From Candidatus Curtissbacteria bacterium (GTDB lineage Bacteria; Patescibacteriota; Microgenomatia; Curtissbacterales; GWA2-41-24): a DNA stretch of 18,802 nt. Below the pieces are notes generated by a model that was given only the letters and a program-made list of their open reading frames with translations, was not told the DNA's origin and searched no databases. Below, piece after piece: positions 1-4,462 of the stretch (position 1 is the first letter of the stretch; each line of letters starts with the position of its first letter). The DNA is taken from assembly GCA_016187105.1 (NCBI GenBank), contig JACPKK010000029.1:1-18802 (forward strand), read 5' to 3'. The translations under genes were made by a program, and so were the position numbers.

Positions 1-172
1 ATAGGCCAGACAAAATTCCGAATGTTCCCTTTCCATTAAAACTAATCGCGTAATTACTAGCTCTAGTACGAGCACGAGTAAATTGTTCAAAATGGTAATC
101 TTTTTGCTTCACTTCATCATAAATAATACCTCTACCATTAACGAATGTCAATGAAGCTACTTTAATAAGCAG
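1..172 (-). CDS. Possible partial gene or gene fragment, unidentified, running off the window edge
   Basis: On the minus strand the frame is open from just after a TAA (173-175) to the window edge, 57 codons without a stop. The translation looks protein-like, with segments such as VNGRGIIYDEVKQKDYHFEQ followed by FTRARTRASNYAISFNGKG. I recognise no family. There is no ATG; the first alternative start is TTG at 149-151 and it has no clear Shine-Dalgarno sequence, so this may be a 5'-truncated remnant. By eye its codons favour A or T in third position, and the stretch is more AT-rich than the neighbouring genes, which could mean foreign origin or a decaying gene. It lies downstream of fusA, separated by a repeat-rich stretch. 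It could also be a chance open frame in AT-rich DNA. Confidence 0.3.
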   Translation of the reverse strand, partial: MLIKVASLTFVNGRGIIYDEVKQKDYHFEQFTRARTRASNYAISFNGKGTFGILSGL

Positions 173-232
173 TTAGTTTCAACAAGCGCTCGCTAGATTG
201 ATATATATTAAGAGGATTAAGTGTTGAGGATT

Positions 233-331
233 GGGCTAGCTTTCCTTCGTGGCTGACTCACCTTTAGCCCTTCGACTATTCGATAAACTCATGGTCTCGA
301 TGACTCGACTTCGCTCAGGGTTTCGGGCTCG
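233..331. repeat. Palindrome-rich spacer downstream of fusA
   Basis: This non-coding stretch follows the fusA stop. It holds an imperfect pair GGGCTA (233-238) and TAGCCC (265-270). It also holds several TCGA-centred segments resembling the widespread bacterial intergenic repeat read as CCTTCGACT...CGCTCAGG; AGCCCTTCGACTA and CGACTTCGCTCAGGG are visible. It could serve as the 3' end or terminator region of the fusA transcript, but no clean stem followed by a U-tract is visible. The remaining bases between 173 and 232 show no recognisable feature. Confidence 0.4.
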
Positions 332-2476
332 TCAGCTCTCTTTAGTCACAGACTCGCCCTTAACTTTAGCGACAATTTTATCGGCGATATTACTTGGGAC
401 TTCTTCGTAGTGGGAAGGTTCCATGTAGACAGAACCGCGGCCTTGAGTCATGGAGCGCAGAGTGGTAACGTAACCGGACATTTCGGAAAGCGGAACAAGG
501 GCATTGATAATGACACTATTGCCACGGTGATCGGAACCGTGGATTTGGGCACGTTTGGCAGAAAGATCGCCGATGACATCACCCATAAATTCTTCGGGGA
601 TGGTGACTTCGACTTTCATGATCGGTTCCAGAAGAACAAGACTGGCCTTTTTGACGGCTTCTTCAAAAGCCATTGAGCCGGCAATTTTAAAGGCAATGTC
701 GGAGGAGTCAACATCGTGGTACGAACCATCGTAAACGGCGGCTTTAATATCGACCATCGGGTAGCCGGCCATGACGCCCATTTCCATTTTTTCTTTGATG
801 CCTTTATCGATTGACGGAATGTATTCTTGAGGAATAGCGCCACCCTTAATTTCGGAAACGTAAAGATAACCTTCACCGCGCGAGCGGGGTTCGACGCGCA
901 AAAGACAATGGCCGTATTGGCCTCGGCCACCGGATTGTCTGATATATTTGCCTTCACCTCTGGCTATTTCTTTAATGGTCTCCCTGTAAGCCACTTGCGG
1001 ACTGCCGACATTGGCGGCAACATTAAATTCCCTTTTCATACGGTCGACCAAAATTTCCAAGTGCAGTTCACCCATGCCGGAGATGATGGTTTGGCCGGTT
1101 TCGGGGTCGCCTTTGATTCTGAATGTCGGGTCTTCCTCGGAAAGGCGGCCGAGAGCGTAGCCCAACTTTTCCTGATCGGCTTTGGTTTTGGGCTCGATGG
1201 CCAAAGAAATAACAGGGTCCGGAAAAGAGATTGATTCCAAAATGATTGGAGCATTTTCGTCGCAGAGGGTGTCACCGGTTCCGGTTGATTTGAGACCAAC
1301 GACGCCGATAATCTCGCCGGCATAGGCTTCGGTTATTTCTTCGCGTTTGTCGGCATGCATCAGGAGTAAACGGCCGATTCTTTCCTTGTCATGCTTGGTC
1401 GTGTTGGCAACAGATGTTCCTGATTTTAAAACGCCGGAGTAAACACGGACATAGGTAAGTTTACCAACATGAGTGTCGATTTGAATTTTGAAAGCAAGGC
1501 CGCAAAATGGGGCTTCGGGAACCAGCCGGCGGATTTCCTCCTCATTTGTTTTGGGATTGGCGCCTTTGACTTGACTAATATCGACAGGTGAGGGCAAAAA
1601 TTCGACGATCGCATCCAAGAGGGGTTGAACCCCTTTATTCCTTAGAGATGATCCGGCAAGAACGGGGACGATTTTATAGTCGATGACTGCCTGGCGCAGA
1701 GCCTTTTTAAGGTCGTCCACAGCAATTTCCTCACCGGCCAGATACTTTTCGATTAGGCTATCCTCGGTTTCGGCAATTTTTTCGACAAGCTCGTGGCGGT
1801 ATTTTTCAACATCTGCCTTTGCACTATCCGGAATCGGCACTTCGGTAAACTTCATACCCGACTCATCGGCTTCGTCCCAAGCGTAGGCTTTTTGGGTTAA
1901 AAGGTCGATCGTGCCTTTAAAATCGTTTTCTTTACCAAGCGGAATGTTGTAAGGGTATGCCGGAGCGCCGAGACGATCTCTAATCGATTTGAGGGTGGCA
2001 AAATAGTCGGCACCCATTTTATCCATTTTGTTGACAAAGCAAATGCGGGGAACTTGGTATTTGTCGGCCTGGCGCCAAACTGTCTCTGATTGTGATTGGA
2101 CACCTTCTTCGGCATCCAAAACCGTGACGCCGCCATCTAAAACACGGAGAGACCTTTCGACTTCGGCAGTAAAATCGACGTGGCCGGGGGTATCGATAAT
2201 GTTAATTCTGGCTTCGATATCTTTGTAAGGACCGGAGGCGGGGGTCCAAAAAGTGGTGATGGCTGCCGAGACGATAGTGATTCCCCGCTCCTTTTCCTGC
2301 GCCATCCAATCGGTAACGGTGGTTCCCGCATCGATGTCGCCGAGTTTGTAAGTTTTGCCGGTGTAGTAAAGGATGCGCTCGGTGGTGGTGGTTTTCCCGG
2401 CGTCGATATGGGCGATTATGCCGATGTTCCTAATTCGTTCGAGCGGATATTGACGATTTTGTGTAATAGCAGCCAT
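332..2476 (-). CDS. fusA: Translation elongation factor G
   Basis: This is a ribosomal GTPase that drives translocation of tRNA and mRNA and, with RRF, recycles ribosomes. At 714 residues it is a normal full-length EF-G. The GTPase motifs are all visible: AHIDAGKT (P-loop, 22-29), RGIT (switch I, about 64-67), DTPGH (switch II, about 97-101), NKMD (about 151-154) and a GSSLRNKG segment at the G5 position. Later domains continue to the end, including GMGELHLEILVDRMKREF and the domain IV stretch beginning YRETI. The start is the ATG at 2474-2476. No Shine-Dalgarno sequence precedes it; instead an 8-bp tandem repeat ends 2 bp before the ATG. It is the last recognised gene of the rpsL-rpsG group, separated from rpsG by a small Gre-like gene. 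No tuf follows within the window. Confidence 0.97.
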   Translation of the reverse strand: MAAITQNRQYPLERIRNIGIIAHIDAGKTTTTERILYYTGKTYKLGDIDAGTTVTDWMAQEKERGITIVSAAITTFWTPASGPYKDIEARINIIDTPGHVDFTAEVERSLRVLDGGVTVLDAEEGVQSQSETVWRQADKYQVPRICFVNKMDKMGADYFATLKSIRDRLGAPAYPYNIPLGKENDFKGTIDLLTQKAYAWDEADESGMKFTEVPIPDSAKADVEKYRHELVEKIAETEDSLIEKYLAGEEIAVDDLKKALRQAVIDYKIVPVLAGSSLRNKGVQPLLDAIVEFLPSPVDISQVKGANPKTNEEEIRRLVPEAPFCGLAFKIQIDTHVGKLTYVRVYSGVLKSGTSVANTTKHDKERIGRLLLMHADKREEITEAYAGEIIGVVGLKSTGTGDTLCDENAPIILESISFPDPVISLAIEPKTKADQEKLGYALGRLSEEDPTFRIKGDPETGQTIISGMGELHLEILVDRMKREFNVAANVGSPQVAYRETIKEIARGEGKYIRQSGGRGQYGHCLLRVEPRSRGEGYLYVSEIKGGAIPQEYIPSIDKGIKEKMEMGVMAGYPMVDIKAAVYDGSYHDVDSSDIAFKIAGSMAFEEAVKKASLVLLEPIMKVEVTIPEEFMGDVIGDLSAKRAQIHGSDHRGNSVIINALVPLSEMSGYVTTLRSMTQGRGSVYMEPSHYEEVPSNIADKIVAKVKGESVTKES

Positions 2477-2478
2477 GG

Positions 2479-2510
2479 TAATTGTTAAATTGTTAAATTG
2501 TTAAATTGTT
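2479..2510. repeat. 8-bp tandem repeat (AATTGTTA x4) abutting the fusA start
   Basis: Three perfect AATTGTTA units and a fourth with one change (AATTGTTG) lie end to end. On the transcribed strand they read TAACAATT repeated and finish 2 bp before the fusA ATG, exactly where a ribosome-binding site would be expected. No purine-rich Shine-Dalgarno motif is present. An unstructured A/U-rich leader may take that role; this is inference. Confidence 0.9.
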
Positions 2511-2559
2511 GATAGTTAATAGTAACGGCAAGTAATTTTTCCATATTAAACTATAGTGA

Positions 2560-2805
2560 TTATTTGGACTTTGGGAGGGGGCGCTCGAGGTTTTTAATTT
2601 CGACTTTAATTTCGGCAACCATGGCCCGCAGTACGGAAACTTCTTCGTCGGCAAGTTCCCAGGCGGCACTTTCACCGGGGCTTGAAGAATCTTGAAAAGC
2701 TTCGCCATAGCGAGCTAAAGCTTCTTTTAATTTGACTTCTTCAAGCTCACGAAGCTTTCTTTTAAGTTCTCTTAGTTTTTGACCCTTGGTCGGTATGTTT
2801 TGCAT
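2560..2805 (-). CDS. Small coiled-coil protein resembling the GreA/GreB N-terminal domain
   Basis: An 81-residue charged helical protein between rpsG and fusA. Residues 9-38 form a first helix rich in K, R, E and L. A short turn (about 39-46) leads to a second helix (47-75). This is the hairpin layout of the GreA/GreB N-terminal domain, which enters the RNA polymerase secondary channel and stimulates transcript cleavage. The turn SSSPGESAAWELADEE aligns with the Gre tip GDLSENAEYHAAKEE: one of the two acidic tip residues is kept (E45) and the catalytic aspartate position appears as serine (S42 by this alignment). The Gre C-terminal domain that binds polymerase is absent. It may be an anti-Gre or channel-binding factor, or simply an unrelated short coiled coil. 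The ATG is preceded by an AT-rich tandem repeat, not a clear ribosome-binding site. Confidence 0.7.
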   Translation of the reverse strand: MQNIPTKGQKLRELKRKLRELEEVKLKEALARYGEAFQDSSSPGESAAWELADEEVSVLRAMVAEIKVEIKNLERPLPKSK

Positions 2806-2807
2806 AA

Positions 2808-2840
2808 AATTTTTAATTTCTAATTTTTAATTTCTAATTC
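2808..2840. repeat. 14-bp tandem repeat before the Gre-like gene start
   Basis: Two perfect copies of AATTTTTAATTTCT (2808-2821 and 2822-2835) and a partial third copy lie directly upstream of the ATG at 2803-2805. On the transcribed strand they read AGAAATTAAAAATT. This is the second of three genes in the window with a short AT-rich tandem repeat in the ribosome-binding position. Confidence 0.85.
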
Positions 2841-2845
2841 TCTTT

Positions 2846-2972
2846 GTCATTCTGGCAGTTCGATATAACTCACTGCCCTTCAACTGCCCTGAGTGTAATC
2901 GAAGGGCTTGTCCAGAATCTGCTGTCTTATTGTTGATTCTGGAGTCCTCACTTCGTTCGTCCCCAGAATGAC
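2846..2972. repeat. REP/MITE-like palindromic repeat, copy 1
   Basis: A 127-bp nested palindrome in the rpsG to Gre-like gene spacer. The ends are GTCATTCTGG (2846-2855) and CCAGAATGAC (2963-2972). Inside lie CCAGAATC (2912-2919) with GATTCTGG (2935-2942), and GCCCTTC (2875-2881) with GAAGGGC (2901-2907). A second copy in the opposite orientation lies at 18640-18707. The GTCATTCTGG terminus belongs to a repeat type seen between genes in many bacteria. It carries no open frame and is probably a non-autonomous dispersed repeat, possibly also forming a transcript 3' hairpin. Confidence 0.75.
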
Positions 2973-3044
2973 GACTTACCTATTAAAAACCGATTTTTCT
3001 ATTTAAGCAGAAAGTGTCAACTTGGGCAAGAGGGTTAACGGCGG

Positions 3045-3053
3045 ATTATATCA
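3045..3053 (-). promoter_or_regulatory. Candidate extended -10 promoter after rpsG
   Basis: On the minus strand the sequence reads TGATATAAT, a perfect TGnTATAAT extended -10 element. The region 17 bp upstream shows no convincing -35 hexamer, as is common for extended -10 promoters. It would fire toward the Gre-like gene and fusA. The match could also be chance in AT-rich sequence. Confidence 0.35.
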
Positions 3054-3057
3054 TAAT

Positions 3058-3084
3058 CTACCAGCGGAAGTGGGAGAAGGCTTT
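3058..3084 (-). pseudogene. Second, untranslated copy of the rpsG 3' end
   Basis: On the minus strand these 27 bases encode KAFSHFRW followed by a TAG stop. That is the same C-terminus and reading sense as the functional rpsG end at 3129-3155 (KAFSHFRW then TAA). The copies differ at 7 of 27 bases, and every difference is synonymous, including AGA versus CGC for arginine. The copies are offset by 71 bp. This copy sits after the working stop codon, so it is not translated as part of S7. It looks like the displaced original end of the gene or a recombination remnant. Confidence 0.85.
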
Positions 3085-3086
3085 TA

Positions 3087-3118
3087 GATAGTTACTACGC
3101 GCGAAGCGCGGAACTATC
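3087..3118. promoter_or_regulatory. Hairpin between the two rpsG ends
   Basis: GATAGTT (3087-3093) pairs with AACTATC (3112-3118), enclosing CGCGC (3098-3102) paired with GCGCG (3106-3110) around a GAA loop. It fills most of the DNA between the working rpsG stop and the second copy of its 3' end. It may be the core of whatever was inserted here, or a transcript-processing hairpin. No U-tract follows on the minus strand. Confidence 0.6.
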
Positions 3119-3128
3119 GCAAAGCGTT

Positions 3129-3623
3129 TTACCATCTAAAATGGGAAAAAGCTTTATTAGCCTCGGCCATGCGGTGAATTTCTTCCCTTTTGGCGACTGC
3201 TTTACCGGTTCCTTGGGCGGCTTCTAAGATTTCGGTGGCGAGTTTGGAAATTGCCAAGGGTTTATTTTTAAGTCTTTCTACTTCTTTGGCACTTCTGGCA
3301 CGGGATGCGCCGACAAGCCAGGAAATGGCAAGAGCCTGACGACGCGGGCCGCGGACTTCGATGGGAACCATGTAGGAAGCACCGCCAACACGACGAGGCC
3401 TGACTTCGGTTTTGGGGCTAATATTTTCCAGGGCTTTTTCAAAAGTAGCAAGCGGATCCTGACCTTTGGCCTTGATCACGTCGAAGGCGCCATAAACAAT
3501 TTTTTGGGCGACTGCCTTTTTACCTTCAACCATCACTTTATTAATAAGCTTGGCAACGACATAGTTTTGGTAAATCGGGTCCGGGGCAACATTGATTTTC
3601 TTGACGTGACCAGTCCTAGGCAT
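3129..3623 (-). CDS. rpsG: 30S ribosomal protein S7
   Basis: S7 binds the 3' major domain of 16S rRNA and nucleates assembly of the 30S head near the decoding site. The 164-residue product starts MPRTGHVKK and carries the family signature RRVGGASYMVPIEVRGPRR in the middle, then the terminal MAEANKAFSHFRW. The start at 3621-3623 is chosen because AGGAGG lies 8 bases upstream, one of the few textbook ribosome-binding sites here. The frame is open upstream to 3803, but that stretch lies inside rpsL and has no S7 homology. The gene overlaps the rpsL stop by 8 bp, implying coupled translation. Just past its TAA stop is a second synonymous copy of its last eight codons. Confidence 0.96.
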   Translation of the reverse strand: MPRTGHVKKINVAPDPIYQNYVVAKLINKVMVEGKKAVAQKIVYGAFDVIKAKGQDPLATFEKALENISPKTEVRPRRVGGASYMVPIEVRGPRRQALAISWLVGASRARSAKEVERLKNKPLAISKLATEILEAAQGTGKAVAKREEIHRMAEANKAFSHFRW

Positions 3624-4056
3624 TTGTGGCACCTCCTTCGGCTGGAGCAGACTTCGCTGTTGCGGCTTGGGCGCCGACTGTAGCTGCGGCTTGGGCGCCG
3701 CTGGTTGCGCCGGATTTTTTGGTCCCATAAAGTGATCTCCCCTGTTTGCGGCCGGTGACGCCGCTTGTATCGTATTTACCGCGAATAATGTGGTATTTAA
3801 CACCCGGTAAATCTTTCACACGGCCGCCGCGAATGAGAACGACAGAGTGCTCGGCGAGCTCATGACCCATGCCCGGGATGTAGGCCGTCACTTCTTGTTT
3901 ATTGGAAAGACGGACTCTGGCGACTTTTCGAAGCGCCGAGTTTGGTTTTTTAGGAGTCATGGTCTTAACAACCGTGCAAACTCCCCTTTTTTGGCCAGAG
4001 GGGTAATAAGTGTAGCGGTTTATCTCCAAGGAGACACCAAGGTTTCTCCTTGGCAT
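3616..4056 (-). CDS. rpsL: 30S ribosomal protein S12 with an atypical N-terminus and an Ala-rich tail
   Basis: S12 sits at the decoding centre and controls accuracy. The conserved body is clear: GQKRGVCTVVK (21-31), TPKKPNSALRKVARVRL (34-50; the streptomycin-region lysine lies in PKKPNS), HSVVLIRGGRVKDLPGV and GRKQGRSLYGTKK. The first 20 residues, MPRRNLGVSLEI and on, do not match the usual S12 start (MPTINQLVRKGRKK type), and the stretch before QKRGVC is about 7 residues short. Those codons lie in the hairpin-bearing element at 4026-4106. The ATG at 4054-4056 follows AGGAAGAGG on the transcript. The C-terminal 30-odd residues are Ala/Gly-rich and include a 24-bp repeated segment (3662-3676 and 3686-3700). 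The first gene after a strong promoter; it overlaps rpsG by 8 bp. Confidence 0.93.
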   Translation of the reverse strand: MPRRNLGVSLEINRYTYYPSGQKRGVCTVVKTMTPKKPNSALRKVARVRLSNKQEVTAYIPGMGHELAEHSVVLIRGGRVKDLPGVKYHIIRGKYDTSGVTGRKQGRSLYGTKKSGATSGAQAAATVGAQAATAKSAPAEGGATNA

Positions 4057-4106
4057 TCCTCTTCCTAATAGGAAAAATTTAAACTGGCAAAGCCAGATTT
4101 AAATTT
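4026..4106 (-). promoter_or_regulatory. Structured leader element, copy 1 (three stem-loops, before and into rpsL)
   Basis: Read in the transcribed direction, P1 (4106-4075) pairs AAATTTAAA with TTTAAATTT and CTGGC with GCCAG around a TTT loop, with one bulged T. P2 (4074-4062) is TTCC-TATTA-GGAA. A GAGGAAT linker leads to P3 (4053-4026), CCAAGGAGA pairing with TCTCCTTGG with an inner ACC/GGT pair. A second copy at 16703-16788 keeps all three stems while changing loop bases and paired positions together. The rpsL ATG lies in the P2-P3 linker, so P3 is translated as S12 residues. An SD-like AAGGAGA is held in the P3 stem. This could be a cis-regulatory RNA of the str operon; I do not recognise it as a named family. 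Confidence 0.75.
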
Positions 4107-4120
4107 AATACTAGAGGGAA

Positions 4121-4149
4121 ATTATATAAAATCGGACCAAATTTTACAA
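4121..4149 (-). promoter_or_regulatory. Sigma-70-type promoter of the rpsL-rpsG operon
   Basis: On the minus strand TTGTAA (4149-4144) and a perfect TATAAT (4126-4121) are separated by exactly 17 bp. Transcription would begin near 4114, just before stem P1 of the leader element. A second extended -10 match, TGATATAAT, lies upstream at 4209-4201 without a good -35. Confidence 0.75.
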
Positions 4150-4167
4150 TTTACCTATTTAATGGCT

Positions 4168-4261
4168 GCCCGCTCCGGGCTTGTCGGAATGAGGCGACCA
4201 ATTATATCAGCAGGTCGCCTCACCTCGACTTCGTCGAGCTGATGGCGCTCCTCTGATATAA
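4168..4261. promoter_or_regulatory. Cluster of inverted repeats in the rpoC-rpsL spacer
   Basis: Four perfect stems are packed here: GCCCG/CGGGC (4168-4172/4176-4180), TGAGGCGACC/GGTCGCCTCA (4190-4199/4213-4222), CTCGAC/GTCGAG (4224-4229/4233-4238) and TTATATCAG/CTGATATAA (4202-4210/4253-4261). The last stem has one arm in the loop of the second, so those two are mutually exclusive or would need a strained pseudoknot. The region lies at the 3' end of the rpoBC transcript and upstream of the rpsL promoter. It probably terminates or processes rpoBC mRNA, although no clean U-tract follows. Confidence 0.6.
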
Positions 4262-4265
4262 CTGT

Positions 4266-4319
4266 CAGGTTAATTCTCATTTTATAGCCGCACGATCCGA
4301 ACTCGTCGGAATTAACCTG
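4266..4319. repeat. 11-bp inverted repeat bracketing the end of rpoC
   Basis: CAGGTTAATTC (4266-4276) and GAATTAACCTG (4309-4319) are perfect reverse complements with 32 bases between them. The 4309-4319 arm encodes the conserved RpoC residues RLIP, and the other arm lies just after the TGA stop at 4277-4279. An inner CCGA/TCGG pair lies in the loop. A 3'-end hairpin of rpoC mRNA is the simplest reading. Confidence 0.7.
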
Positions 4320-4462
4320 CCAATTATTACATTTTCTTTGAGGCCGAGGAGGCGGTCGACTTTGCCTTCGATGGCAGCGTCGGTTAAGACGCGAGTAGTT
4401 TCCTGGAAAGAAGCGGCAGAAAGGAAACTTTCGGTATAAAGAGCCGCGCGAGTGATTCCCAA
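4277..4462 (-). other. Conserved RpoC C-terminal block in the shifted frame
   Basis: These 61 codons, beginning TTG GGA ATC, encode LGITRAALYTESFLSAASFQ and then ETTRVLTDAAIEGKVDRLLG. These are among the most conserved residues at the RpoC C-terminus, near the omega-binding and switch region. The block is entered only by a +1 shift, or one inserted base, at the GAATTTTGGGAATC junction. The last residues after GRLIP (TSSDRAAIK) differ from the usual GTG-containing end. Confidence 0.9.

Noticed and set aside
233..331. Rho-independent terminator for fusA
   Set aside because: Inverted segments exist, but none is a compact GC stem followed by a T-tract on the minus strand.
827..1234. Plus-strand open frame within fusA
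   Set aside because: It is antisense to the conserved EF-G domains, and its composition follows from the EF-G codons.
3624..3803. Upstream extension of rpsG to 3803
   Set aside because: The extension lies in rpsL coding sequence and has no S7 homology. The ATG at 3623 has a perfect SD 8 bases upstream and gives the normal S7 start.
4026..4106. Leader element as a transposon-like MITE
   Set aside because: There are no terminal inverted repeats or target duplications at its ends. Both copies have the same orientation after a promoter, and stem changes are compensatory, which favours RNA function.
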